The translations under genes were made by a program, and so were the position numbers. From the NCBI RefSeq assembly GCF_051401765.1, contig NC_135073.1, positions 5,084,001 through 5,148,000 on the forward strand: a stretch of 64,000 nucleotides of DNA. The letters run 5' to 3'. Shown here piece by piece: positions 37,701-52,700 of this stretch (positions within the stretch are counted from its first letter, which is position 1; each line of letters starts with the position of its first letter). This DNA is from Calliopsis andreniformis (Eukaryota > Arthropoda > Insecta > Hymenoptera > Andrenidae). The notes beneath the pieces were generated by a model. That model did not search any database. It was not told where the DNA came from and saw nothing but the letters and a program-made list of their open reading frames with translations.

Positions 37701-40700
37701 CATTTCCAATAATAATTAATAATTCAGGAACGAAATCTTAGATGTAATTTTTTCATTTTTTATTTCCATCTTATTTTGGCTTTTAGAACCATTTTCTATT
37801 TGATTGTATCGTCTATCTGGAAATATCCTGTATAAAATTGTAACGAAGCGAATACAAATCAAAATGAATAATAACGAAAATTCAAACATTTGATTTGCTT
37901 TGTTTTTCTATCGTGTAAACATTATGTAAAACTGGTTGCATCTTTGTACATATTATATAATAAAGACTTTCTTTTCTAATTTTCTATAGATTAATTGTAT
38001 AAATTGATTACATAGATTATTTGATCTTTAAAGAGAGAATAGTTTAAGTTAAACTATTTACAAGTAGCATTTTTATTTTATACATTTATGGGGCATTTTG
38101 CTCGCTCTTTGTTTCTACAAAGAAAGTTTGATTTTCTAATCAAACTGTAATCGAAAGAGTTTAGACAATTTCAGGTTCTACTGAAAATTTAAGTTAATTT
38201 TTCAGCATATAAGATTACGGCAAACATGCACACAGTTCTCATTGAAATTCAAAATCAATTAAGTTTATAAATAAAATTTGCTTTTACATACGTATCGAGT
38301 ATAACGTTGCCACGAACAATGAGTACCTCTCCGTTACCTCGAAGAACTAGAATGGGCCATTCAATTTGGCTCCAATCCACTAGGCTGTTCTGAAAATGAT
38401 CACCCATAAAATTTTATGAATCTTTTTCACGAATTGTTAATGATCTTGTTATGATACCTTATTGATGTCTTTGTCAGCAAACATTTCTGGTTTGCGAAGC
38501 GTAGGAGTGGCGAAATCAAAATCCACTGCAGTATCGCCAAGGGAAGAGAAATCTGGTATTTTTGAGGGTGAACCATACGGCATACGACCGACTTTCCAGG
38601 ATTTAAGTAATTTTGGTGGACTACCGAGGTCACACTCGTATAGACTAGGTAAAAAGAACATGCAGTTTATACATGGTGCAAATCTTTGAAATATTAAATT
38701 TATAAGGGTTCACTTAATGTGTATTATGTGTATTATGATCTTATTGTTGCTTATAATAGTTTTTTTTATGAGCTTTAAATGGCTCGGTTTTACTAGAGTC
38801 GAAGAAGATAATTTGAATTTAAATTACCGAAATGTATTTTCGGATGTGAGAACTAGAAGGTGAGAATCGTTCGTGGAACCAGGATGCCATCTTGTTTTTC
38901 TAATTTCCACGTTTGTGTTGAAGTGATCGAGTTTGTAGACTCTGGAAAGGAATAAGATAAAGTTTTCAAATTACACTTACTTCAATAGAATCTTGAGAAC
39001 ACGTTTCGCCTTTAAAGTATTATTAAGAAAGTATAAGATACTAAAAGATTTACATTTTTTCATTTCTTAGAATGTCGAAGCGCTTTATAATATTTCTAAA
39101 TAAACATATAGTAAAATTATTGAATATTTCATAAAGCTTAGGGTCTTATCTGACACCTACAATAAATTATTTGCCATAAAAGGGATTTTTAATTATAGTT
39201 TACAACGAAATAGTGAAAGACTGCAACTGGCGAAATTGCCATATTCGGGGTGCACAATTTCGCCATATCGTAGCGGAAAATGCTGTCAACTTGGTCTAAG
39301 AGAATTCTTTTTTCAGAGTTTACTAGTCAAATTGAAAGAATTGTCTGCCCTAGTACCAAATTCGCAAACAAGACAAGTCTTACTAAACAGAGAGCTTCGT
39401 GTAAGTAATCTTGAACCCCTTACACGGTCATGTCGCGTTTTTACAAAAATGTTTATTATTCATCAGCATAATGTAATTTTTGGTTGAAATGCTATAAAAT
39501 GAAGTTCATTCTTTTTATAAATCCTACACTAGTGTTATATTTCGATTTTCATTATGATGTAATGAATTCCTCATGAGTGACGAATTTGAGAGCACTGGAA
39601 AAATTGGGATCCCCTACCTTAGTTTAAAAGATGTTAATATTAAGATGACACATGGAAATCTTATGCTTAAGAGGGTTGTGTCGTTCTGAATATAAGTTTA
39701 GTAAATTTACCCTATACCTTGAAATAGTATAAAAGAACAAAAGGTCCTCAAACAAAGAAATTAAAGTAAACTTCATTTAATTTACCACGTCTATGTCACA
39801 ATTAATTTACAATTATTGTTCATATTACATTATGCAAGAGAAACTTTACGTTTAGGTTACTTCGAAGTGCATGATAAATAGATCTTCAAGTTCAAGATCT
39901 TCCTTCTTGAGAGAGGAATTTTTTTATAAGTCAAATAGAACAGTTGTATTTTACTTTGAAAAAGGATTCGTTTAAAATAGACTCAAACAAATTAGAGACA
40001 ACAGGCAATAGAGAATTTCCTGGGGAACATCTATCCCCAAGAGTTCTCATTGTACCTTTCGTGACTATGCATGAATTAAAGAAAAACCAAACGTGCACAT
40101 ATGTGTCAATCTCCAAGTGGTTAAAGTTTGGTGGGATCGTCAGCGACCCGAGGGTGTTGCCCTAGGGTTAACATAAGACAAAAACCGAGTGCAGTTCTCA
40201 GAAGAGCATTACCAGTCATTCGAACGTTAAAGCACTGAAAACATTGTTCGTGTCCCTCGATTCCTGAGCTATTTACTTCCCGCGACGTGTCGTTATTTAA
40301 CGCCAATTACCGTAATCTTTCACGATCGTAGCAACCCTACGAATAACGAAGGAACACACCAAAGCGTGTCGCGGTGTTTGTTTTTCAGCGGGACGAGGCT
40401 GGTCTGGCGGCCGACGATGGTCGCCTACATTTCGTATATTTTATTATTACTCTCACACTTTCCGCGGCTGGACACAGTAACGCTGGCAAAAGGGGGTTGA
40501 CGGTGGTTAGCCCGTGGCCGTTATTAATGTCCGCGGCACCGGGAACGAGAAGGGGGTGAGGAGGCAAGGAGAAGAGAGAGAGTCGCGTGGAAAGAGCGAG
40601 AGGGAGAGGCCAGTGACGCAAAATAGGGAGAACGAGAGAGGGAGAAGGGTTGGAGGAGGTACAAAAAAAGGTCGGTGGGCACAGGGTATCGCCGGCAACG

Positions 40701-43700
40701 ACTGGTTACACCAACGACGAAGGTAACTTTACTATCGCCAGCGGCCGCGCTGCAAAAGCACGCCACGAGTTCTTAATAATTGATAAAAATGTACGCATGC
40801 ACGCACCAGTAGAGAGAGCCGGTCGAAAGCCAGACGACGTGGGCAACCCCCAGCGCCTCTGACCCCCTACCTCCTAGTCCTCTCTTACTCCCTCTCGATC
40901 TCTCTCTTCCTCGCTCTGTCTGTGGGTGGCTGGACTCCTCTCTTTTTCCCTTTGTACTGCCCGACCTTTCATGCTTCGTTGACAAAGGCACACGCAACGA
41001 TTTATTCGCACTTTGCACCACAGCCTCGCGGGGATTTTTCTTCGTTCTGTCACAATTTCGGAATTATCAAAATTTATGACCACCTCTGCGCACTACGCTG
41101 GACCGTACGCGCGTCCTGTGTTCCCACCAACAAGTAACCGGTTTGCGTGTTTCTAGTTACTGAATTTCATCGTGATTGTCCAGACGGTTTTAATCAAATT
41201 TGGGAAACTAGAGGGCAGATGGCTAGAGACTTTGGTTACAAAAGTATTACGTTAGTAGAACAGTAGATGCATCGACTTTTTTTGATGATTTTGTGCTTAT
41301 AGTTACAGTCGAATGATGTTTAGATGATTTCTTCATATTAGTAACTTTAATAGGTAGTCTTTTATATTGATATTTACAGTCAATGATGAATAGTTAAATT
41401 TATGCAAATTTTATAGACATGTATATGTATACAGTATCCGTCCCACGTTTGGGGATATAAACGAAAAAATGATGACTTTGTATGAATAAATGAGTCGAAA
41501 ATATATAATAAAATTAATATCCGAGAATATTTTCAAGCAAATGAGGGATACTCTCATGATCTGAGCATTGACTCTATCTACTTCAATTACAAGCGTTCTT
41601 TCTCACTTGTGTACTCTTTACTAGTGACACTGTATTTCGATATTCGGTAAAAATTCAACGTTGAGTTACTCAACAACAAAACGCGGTATCAACAACTTTT
41701 ATTCTGTATTTTTAATTTATTACTTCGTATAAAATTACTCTTTTTATGCTTGTAGTCCTGATTTTTAAATAAACTTTGTTTAATTAGGTTAAACTGTATG
41801 ACACTTCTATGGTTTTTTATGTCTAGAATATGAACATTTATGCAAATAAATTCTCACAGTGTCAAGAGGATGAAATTAGGGAGTAACAGTAGGGAGACTA
41901 CAAATTTCATGGTAGCCTATATTTTTCTCAGGATGAGTGAAGATTTAAATATCAAATAATATACAAGAAATGTGGTATAGAAATAAAATGCATATAATTT
42001 TTAATTTTACCAATGTAGTAGGTATGTATATGTATAGTACAAATTAAATAATTGGGTAAGTAAAATTACCTATTAATATTAGCTGTTAATTTACAGCAAT
42101 TTTTCAATGAATTAATGTGTATTAAACACTTCACACTTGCTGAACGTTTAAAACAGATTTCAGGACGTGAAACTGGAGGCTATAGTCTCACGTGCGTGGC
42201 TCTGCAAGGTATAAACTATGAATCTGGCAGTCTGTATTGTCTCAAAGGGGGAGAAAATCTCTAATAACGCTCAAATTTTTTTGACTCGAGCCACGCTACG
42301 GGGAATTTCTTGGCGAAACGAAAGAAAAAGCGGCGGAGCCGGCTGCTCGAATCTAATTAAGAAATTCTTACACGGCGGTGCAGCGCATTCTGGCACACCC
42401 TCGTGCCACCTCACTCTCTGGTCGGAAGCAGTCTAGAAAAAATTAAAAATAATTTTTCCTACGTAAATGTATTAACCCTCGGGCGGAGCGGACGGAACAC
42501 GGGGAGCTTTTTACGCGGCGCTTTTCTTCCAATTTGTACAAAGAATGGCGCGCGGAGCCTGACTTCAAAGCGGATCTTACGCGGTGTCGTATCATTTTGT
42601 TCCAGAAAGACCTTCCCCATCGCGAATTTCCCTTCCCGTTGCGCTTAAAGTTTCCCATGCTTTCGTCGTGGCTTTTCACCAACCCTTAACCTTTCGTTTT
42701 CCTTGATAATTTTATGCGGCCTGTTTGTCCACTACCTGCCTTTTTCTAGGCCCCGTCAATGATGTTGTCTTCAAATTTGTCTGATAGGGAAGGAAACCCT
42801 ACCAAGTTCTTAATCCCTTACGTATGTGTTCTGACAATTTATGAATAAATCAGAGTAACATAGGGTGCTTAAAACAGGGCCTGGAACTTTAGCGGTTTAT
42901 GCTATTCGTCGAGAGAAGTAAAAAATGTTTAGCGAGCGATTAATATAGGAAGTGAGTCACTTTATAGCACATTCAATGCAAACAGAAGAATTGATTTAGT
43001 AGTATACCTAGTAGGTAAGTATATATACTTCAAGGTTGTGTAAGAAGATTATTATTAATGTCGAGGAAGATTAGGTACTTGATTGATGCGAATCAAGTAC
43101 AAGTGGCCTTCCAATGGAACTCTACAGACAGAAATTACTTTTATTACTTATGATTACTAATAGTGGGAAGTTACCTTAGGTAGCATAATGATTTTATTAT
43201 GATATTAAATAACGCTCACTTTAAAAATTTATATTCTTGTAACGAACGAATCTACACCAACGTAAATGAAATAACCTTTTTAGTTTCTGCTAAAGTTGCT
43301 TTAAAAGCAGAGGAACACTAAAATAAGGTAAAAGAAAATTTAAATATAAAATAAGTAACTCTCAATGATAAGGTGAAGGTAGAGGTTTATAGGGAAATGA
43401 AGATATAACGTATCTTAGAAGAAAAGAAACATATTGAGGAAATGGGATAGACAATGTTTCGTTCTGCATACTGAAATAATCTGCTATACAAGTAAGGAAC
43501 AAAAAATCTCGTTTCCTATGAAAATAAACGAAGAGTCTACTCTAGAGGAATACATTGGTTTTAAAAGTAACGCCAAACGACAGATAAGCGGCCTCTCTCG
43601 GTTTCAACTCCTCCTTCTCGGCAATAAATCCCGGAGAAAAAACCTATCCGGATCTCCCGCTGGTCTTCTCGCCGCTTAACCTAAAAATTCATTAGATCAT

Positions 43701-46700
43701 AAAGCCATTAATGCTCATCCGCGTGATAGGATTTCTCTTCCGGTTAGCCGAATTCAGAGTCGGGTCGATAGGCCGCCGTGGTAAAACTTTAATTACATTT
43801 GGATTTTTGAATCACTGCTGGGATTTGACTGATTACTTAAACACATCTGTGTACTTATCTAAGCTGTTCAATTGAACAAGCGAGTTGATTTAAAATTTCT
43901 TTATGGAGAATTCCAGAACGAAGTTTTAACTCGTGAGACAGATAGCTTGTATGTTGCTAATATAATCTATTATTGAGGAGAGTGAAATTATAAGTAATTA
44001 AAAATTTATGCTTAAAGGAGATAAAAGAAGTGACTTTCTTGCTCAAGAGTTCTTCCTCTGTTAAAACAAGATTATTTTCATCAAACTGTTCATGTTTAAA
44101 AATATGCAGAAAATTATACCTAATTGAATACGTTCGAGATTAATGCCAAAGTTGTCGTGCTTCGAGTTTGAGGTTTTATGTGAGATTCAACAAAGAAACC
44201 CATCTACGACAGGTACTTAATCGACGTAAATATTCAGAACGAACCCATTGCACTTAATTCCGCTTGGTGACCCTGTAACGACGTAATATCGTTCAGTAAC
44301 TCGGAGTATTTTTATTACTTTGCCGCGGCAGCATGGCACGCGAAGAAGGGTGGTTTGGTGATACTGGTAGTTGAGGGGGTGGTTCTTCGGCCTTAGGAAG
44401 CTATGCTCACAGTATAACGAGAACCATTATGATAAGCGGATGCATAGATTAGATATAACTCGTTAAACGGGCTGTACTCGAGGTCTACGATGAAAGACAA
44501 TGTATCAAGAGGTCACAGATATCTTTGTTTGACAGAGAATTAGGTTTTTTCTCTCTTTATTGCAAATATTTTTACTGCTACTATTTTATAAATAAAATAT
44601 TTTTACTATACTATTTTAAGTATTATATAGTAGATATTTTAATTTTGTTATTTTACAACTAGTATTGTTTTTAATATTCATCTCATATTTTGACTAAAAA
44701 AGAGTAGGCAGATTTGAATAATAGGATCGAAAGTTTTAATATAATCGAGACATATTAGGATAAGGATAACATTTTTAGTTAGACAGAATTATGTCTACAA
44801 TAAGTGAAAAGCGGTTTTACACAATTTTGATTCCGTTCTATATTTTTTAATTTTAGCTATATTTTAGACTAGTTTTTCTACGTACAATTACCACCCTTTC
44901 ACCCCTAAAGAAAAATTTCTGATTTTTGAACAATTTGTATAATGCTGTAGGAAATAGATGTAACCGTGTGAGTCAATCAGAATCAGAACTGATGTATAAT
45001 ACTTTGATGTACAAGTTTCTTATGTAAAACGCATCCCTATTATTTTTTAAGATATTACAGTTTCTATTCATCTTTTTTTATCGAACAAAATAGCGACATT
45101 AGAGTACATATTGTAATTCATCTAATTCCCAATTAACCTTTCCAATTCTAATAGGTTCAAGATCTATGTGTGACTAGCTATATCTGGATCCACCTGCATC
45201 TAGGTCAAGCTTCATATGACGAAGATTAAGAAAAACAAGTTGATTTTTAAATGACATGAAATTTACAATAAAAAACTTAGTTTTTATTCCAATAGAAGCT
45301 ATATTTAAAATAGTACATACAGATTTCTTCTACACTATTTTTCCATTGCATTATCACTGTAAGTATAATTCAATGGTGCTTATAATGGGACACTCAGCAT
45401 CTACACATTGCTATCGTGTTTATTTACCCTGGTATCCTATATATTACACTAATATTGTAATTATTCCCATATATTCAATTAAGGAACAAGAACAAAGTAA
45501 CAAAAAAGTTCGAAAATCATTGGAAAATTAAGAATAAATTCAATAAGTAGTCTGAATAATGTTATACGATCTCATTAGAGGATTCTTCAGACTGTATTGC
45601 TCATTAATAACCATGCAACTTTGAACGTCAGCCAAAGATACCTGAATTACTCGACATCCCTGTACGCAGATTAGAGCAGGTCGCGGGTTGGAACGGATTG
45701 AAGCGAGATTGGAGATACAGATTAAATCAGGTTGAAGCAAACTGGATCACCGCGAAGTTGAATCGAGAGATACGTGGTTGGGAAAGACTTAAGAAGTAAC
45801 TCGAAAACAATTAAACCGTGCTAGTACGGGTCACAAATGGCCAAGACGCCACCTTTTGTGATCCACCGCTGGAGGGTTAATACATTGAATTTTAATGATA
45901 TTTAGATGAGCGGAAGTGAGATTCTTGGAGAACGATAGTTGGCATCTCTGTTAAGGCAGATGGATGGGCCAGGAGCGAGGAGTACGCGACCGATGGTGTG
46001 AGGGGTGGCCCATAAAATCGGGATGTTACGCAAAATATAACGAGCAACGTTCTGCTGGGCTGGCTGACGCTCCTGTCGTAATTCATCCGGCTCTCGCTTA
46101 CGTTCGCCTTCCCGACGACACCTGCGTCGGCAACTAAGCCCGTTAATTCTCGAGGTTGCGTCGCACTTTCATCGCGGCCATCGGTTTCCAAGGAGCGCCT
46201 CCTTGCTGCTACTTTGCAGCTCCGCGTCCTGCGTGCCTTGGTTCTCGATCTTCCTTAAGCGACAGGGCACGTCTTGGACCAGGCAGTCACACTTGAATCG
46301 TAAATATTCTCGATTTAAACCCTGGGAAGCGCTCATTCTGATGGTCCAGCAGACACAAGGAAATGGTAAACAGCAGGACTTCTTAAATCTAACTAATTCA
46401 TTTGGTATTCATGCGAAGCTTAGATGTCCTGGCTGCTCTTATTAAAGTGCTAAAGGAGGACAGAAGGTTTTTGAGACTTTCTAAATGTAACACAGCGCTT
46501 TTGTATGTGAAAGTGTTCCACCATTGAAAGATTAGCTACATCAATTAGATATCACGGAATTGCAAGGAATATTTGCGAACTAACCTGTAAGTATAATTTA
46601 GAAAATAAAGTTACGCACTTAACCACTTCAGAATAATAATTTTTGTTAATTTGGTTTTGATGCAATGTAACCCAATGTGTTTTCGAAAAAATGCAGTTCT

Positions 46701-49700
46701 TAAGTGGTTAATTTGGATACTTAAATACAGTAGAACACCTATTCTTTATATTTCCTGTTACTCAGGGTTTCAATTATTCAGTATGTTAATGATAGTTAAT
46801 GATAAGAGTCTAGCGAAATTTTGAAAATTTAATATGAAAAGCGTACTTCGTTTTCGAATTCGGTCCTAACTAAATTGACAAAAACTTACCGCAATCCTAT
46901 TCTCCACAAATGAACACATAAATCTCTGTCGTTATCAAGATCATAGGCTGACAATATTTCTTTCGATCAAATTTAAGTTGTGAAGTTACGGCTACCGAAT
47001 GGCTAAGGATCTCCAACGAGAGATTACCGACGAACGAGAAGCACGTACCGCATGTATCACAAAATATTTCACTAGCATGCACCAGCCCCCGATCTCACCC
47101 CATGAGGCAGGAAGGACTGCTGCAACCGCTCTCGTATCTGTCCTGAGCCGCAGTGAAGGGGGATAGGATGCGTTTATTTAAAAAATGATTTAACCTAATG
47201 GTTTTACATATGTAATCCCGATATAAACCCAAGGCTAATCTCGGAAAACCACACGTGGCACTCTCGTAGCCGTTCTCGGTCCACTAATCCACATACGCGC
47301 CCACCCATACCAAGTGTCTCTGCACACGACCACCATTCTCATCCCTCTGCTCCGTTCACCTTCCTGGCTGGACCTGTCCAACGTTCCCGGCCTCCCTTTT
47401 TCCAACCTTTTTTCGATGAGCAAGCACTAACGAAAATCACCAGTCTCGTCCTGATGCTTTCGAGGAGGGAGATCGGTAAGGGGAGTGTATTTGCGAAGCG
47501 AGAAGCATAGGGTGCGTTGTGCTCGAGCGACGCATGATTTAGATGGTTCCCGATGATATCCGCGCCTTTTGAAAAATGTCGCCAACGCGAGGAGAAAAAT
47601 ATAGAAGCTACGACTAGCTAGCCCTGTATGTGTACTGTGTTTATCAGCCTGCAGGAAAACTTTATTGCCGGTTGAATATGTTTTATAGAAGCAGTAGTTA
47701 ACAAGAGCTGAAGCGAAGGAGATGAATGAAAATAGAGAATCAATGAGTAGGGATGTTTCAAGAGTTGTTTAGTGTTCTTTGAGTATTTTGGCCGTGGTTA
47801 ATATTCACTGTTTTTTATTTTTAAAAAGTTATGCAATAAATCCTAGAAGCTGGAGAAGAATCCTAGTATTTACCTATATTAACATGTGTATTAAAGTATA
47901 CAAGAAATATTCATGGACAACTAACTGGTACTAATAAAATGAAAAGTTAGAAATTTTCTGCATACCTACTACTATTAACAAATTTTTATTAAAAAATCGC
48001 AGTGAGCTATTTATGCACAAATTGAATGATATAGAAACGTCATAAATGTCTCAATGCATACAGAAAGTGTAATTGCATTCTTTTAAATATTTCACCATAT
48101 TTATACTGAAGCAAATATATTATAATACTGTCATCATATCCGTTAATTGTTAAAATCTTGATAATTTTACGATTGTGAAGTTTATTGAACTTTACATGGT
48201 ATAGTGTTAGTATTGCAACATACGCGTATTATGTGATGAGATCATTGTGATTTCGTTACCAAAAATAATGTTTTGGAATGTCTAGAAAGTTCTAAACCAG
48301 TATCTTATCTTATTAGTACCTTAGTTATTAAATAAATAAGGAATACCTATATCATAGTGTAATTACTATTTCTTTATTATATAAGCACGGAAAAGTTACT
48401 TTTGAAATATGTATAAAAATCATCAGCGTTTAACAACTTCATTTGTTTCGGTAAACTTAGATACTATCTACGTGAAATCGTTAGGAGCTTTCCAATCTAT
48501 CCAATACAATTGTATATAGAAAATTCCCAACTTTCCAGTTAATGAATTTCTCTAACAATAAATGATGAGTTCTTGAAATATGAGTTAGTAGAAATACTGT
48601 GACCTAATCATATTAATCAAGCGTTAATAACGATATGCAGTAATGTACTATGCATTCAGTTACACAGGAGTTTTGCGACCAACACTTTGCACCGTCGTCT
48701 CCTTGTCCTGAGCGCAACGAAGCACGAGTGTACCCAAGGACCAATGTCGAAGATCGCAAGCGTGAATAATACGGATTCCAAATGCCTTTCCAGGTTCTTT
48801 TTGTGGTCCTAACATCCTTTCTGGACCGGCGAGGCGCGAGAGAGACGACATTCTCTGTGTACAAATGTGCAGTAACGTGGAAAGGCTAAAGAGAAGAAGA
48901 GAGCTTGATGCAGCATACATAGAAAAGCACGCACTTGGGTAATCGCGTAGCGCTTGTAGGCACCTGCAACGGGTTCTTCTAATCAAAGAATTCCGGCAGT
49001 GGCCGTCGCCGGAGGAGAATTTAAATACGCGAGACCGGGCCGTCATTGTCCTGGACATCGTCGTTGTCGTGTCGTAACGAAATAAAACCCGAGAGGTAAA
49101 AGAGGGACATCTGTCGGTTCTTTTAATTACCGCGGTACGTGTGCTAGGCCACGGACCACCCTGCCATGAACCTTATATTTTCCTTCCTTCTCCCTTTTAC
49201 CTCTTCGTGCCTCCCCCTTTCTGTCCTGGTCCTTCTCGCTCCCACTCTGGTCGACGGTTTTGTTAGCCACTTTCTGTCACCCTTGCCTCGCTCCTTCGTA
49301 CTCTACCGAATCTGGTTTGGATAACCCCGGAACATTGCAAATGTTCAGCTAGTGTAAATTTTCCTTAACGAAGAACATCGGTACTACCTATTGATTCACC
49401 GCTTTGCTTCTTACACTTAGCTTCGTGTGGGAACATTATGTCTAATCTGAGATCTAATTATTTTGGAAGAGATAAACGTGATAGTGGACAAAAGAAATCT
49501 TTCTCAGAATTGTCAGAAATTTTGTGAAAATCACTATATGTATAATAAATGATTATTATGCAAAGTCGCAATAATAGCCATTTGGAGCGCGAGCTAATTA
49601 CTGAGCGGTGCCAAAAAGTGGAATATTGGTATAATAGGTTCTTACAATAAAGCAGTCAGAATAATAGTCGCTGCAAACAAGCAACTCAACGTTAAAGATT

Positions 49701-52700
49701 TAAGAGACTTAAACCATATGACTTAACAAAAAACGTATAAAATTCACAGAATTACACACAGAAAAAAAAGTTATTATACGAGTGAGTGTTTTCTTGATAT
49801 ATATTCTATTTTTTACATAATGGACTGACTGATAAATACCTAATAGTCTGTAGTAATTGTAAATAAACAACTACTAAAAAAAATTCTCAAGACTGTCGAG
49901 ATTATTCCAGGGTTGTTATATTCTTATGGGATAGGTCACATAAATAAGCCAGATTATATCTCGACTGTAATTAGAGATCAAAAGAAGTTGTCAAAAAAAA
50001 GATCAAATGACAGAAAGATCTATTCTCTTACAACTTTATCGCTGTCATAAGTGCAAAGATGCACCTTGCTAAAAATGCAAGTGTATCAAATAGTTCACCC
50101 TATTTCTAAAAGAATCAATTGCCACGGCATGCATATCCTCAAAGAAACAATCTCAGTGTAAGAAAAGACATGTTGGGCTGCACATCCGTATTCTTTTCTC
50201 TTTCAAACGGCAGAGATCAGAAACCGAAGTCACCCCTCGAACGAGGACACAGCATTACGCGGGTTTACAAGGTGAATACTCCGGGGACAATTCGTAGGAA
50301 CGTTTGCTGGAAGCAGAACGGCATGGGTAGCTAGGTAACGCGAGTGGTGAAAATTATTCATAAACGTAGACCGGCCTGCGACGTGAGGTATGAGGGGTGA
50401 GAAGGTAGGGGTGAGTGCAGGGGCCTCTCTGGTGGCATGCCACGTACAGAGACCGAAGCTGAAATCTACCGAATATTAAGGTAGGAAAGGTCTTCCCGGG
50501 CCGCATAATAAACACATAACGGTAATCCTTAAAACAATAATTAGCCGCGAGGGCCAACTAAGAGGCAACGATCTTCCGGTGGTGCAACGAAATAACGCCG
50601 GTTTCGTGGTCCGTTACCGAATTAATACCACGACTTGTCTACGCTCCAATCCAAGTTATTACCTCCAAGTTACACCTTCTTCCTATAACGATTATCCACC
50701 GGAATATTTGCACCAAGTAATGGCAAACAGTTGCGTAGGAAGGCTGACGAAATAGATGCTTCTAATGTTATCCCGCGTTTTCTGTTGATGCTAACTCATT
50801 ATCCACTTGTAGATTAGCATTTACTGCGTCACGTGGGGACTTGAACAAAGTAGGTCCGCATCATCATTCATTTTTTCGGAAATTAAGAAAGAAATTCCAA
50901 GAAAAATATAGCATTGTTCGAACTGAGCTAATTCAGTCAAATAATGTGACATAAATCCCAATGAAAGTCTATGTTTCTCTATGAATTAAGAGAACAACGT
51001 TTGCATTGGTAATGCAGCTGGAGAGACTAATACAGTTTCAGATTCTCGTTGGCATTTAAAATAACCAAGTTTTTAGAGAAGGTTGAAGGAGTTTCTTACG
51101 AGGATGAGAGAAAGAGGCAGATTTTGGGGTATGTAGGGTGGGCAGAGGCGGCGCGAAGTGGTAATAGTTTTAATCCGGTGTCTTGAAGTCGGGATTTGGT
51201 GGCGCAGCAGTTAGTGGCTGTGCTGGTAAGTCCAAGCGAACCCACTTCGCGCTCTGATATCATAATCCGAATAATCACTATTATTGCCGCCATTTGCTTA
51301 ATCCGATGCTCGGCCGCTCGCTTTTCCACGCTTCGAGGTTCTAGATCTGCTGGCCGATGTGAAAGCTAGGTACTGTATCGAAACTGTTTCCATAGTGCTG
51401 TTAGAATACCACTTGAGACGTACTAGCAAATTGCTGTTACGAGGTATTGAATTAATCGTATAAGCAGAGAGTATGCATGAATCACGATTCGTTCGTGAAA
51501 TTCTAACTTTTCACGAATACAAGATACGTATTGCGAAGTAGGATATTTTGCGGAAAATAATACATAAACTCCCTTTAGACTTGTTTGAGTCGGAAGAAAG
51601 GAGCCGCTGAATCTCTGCGATTCGTTCTAATGATCTCCCTTACAAACTGTTTCATGGCCTTTTGTATCCGAGTCTTTAGTGCACGGTCGAGTACGCGCGT
51701 TCTTATAAATTCCTTCAATTTCTAGCCGCGACGGTGCGGTCGTCGGAAGCGAACTGAAATTGCTTAAGTGAAATAACGAAAAAACTTTGGCGGTAAACTG
51801 CCGCTCTTAATTTGACCAGTTTGTTCGGGTCTCGCGCCCGCCGGAGCTAAACGTTTCGTTCGTTTCCGGAAAAACTTGCGGAATTATGAATTAGCGGGAA
51901 GTCGGTAGGAAGTCGGACTCTACTTATTTATGAAATTATAATGCGAGGGACACAACTTGGAACGAACCGGTGCACCCTTTTACCGCGGCGAATTAAGTGG
52001 CATCTTGTCGTTCATCGTGATATTCAAATTAATTAGTATTCCCCTTTTATTTACTGTCTGTGTCTTTGAAAATGATGCTTCTCATGAAATGGTACCTAAT
52101 GCGTTGCAAAATAGTAGCTGGTTGCTTCTGATGATGTATATAATCCACAACTGAAGAAAAGATAATTTTCTATTTTTCCGAGAGTACTAGAACTTCAAGT
52201 AATTAATTGCACTTATTTTTGCTATTTGTATACTTTTCTTTGAAGCAAATATTAGGCAAAAATTCTGCCTCGTTCTTAGCTTCCACTTTATGGTTTGTAA
52301 TTTTGTTTGAAATTTAATATAATTTCCTTGTTAAATTTAGTATTAGTCACTTTTGTACTTTTGTACTTTTGTGAGCACCCTAAGTATTACATTGTACTTT
52401 TTCTACTTATTAACACATAGCATGTGTCCGTTGACTTGGACTTGATGTCGGAAGTAAAACTGCAGATGTAGGATCAATATGTCTCATTCAATACTGTTTA
52501 CAGCTGCCATTGCCATGAAAGAAATAGACAGTCTGAGTATTTTATAGAAACCAATACATTATAGATATAGATTAAGAATTTAAAACTCTCAATTACAGTA
52601 AAGCATGTCTCTGTCAATACTTGCAACAGCTACTGTGATGTTCTTTCACATCGTTCACATTTAAAGGAAGTGGAAGGATAAAAACTCTGTATTTGATGGA

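Noticed and set aside
40374..41137. Overlapping open frames in the first GC-rich island, one after a TTTTTCAG
   Set aside because: High GC lowers stop-codon frequency; no conserved domain or consistent splice model, and purine-rich low-complexity runs dominate.
45892..46445. Long open frames on both strands (99 and 80 codons)
   Set aside because: Sequence looks random, with no motifs; explained by the GC-rich island.
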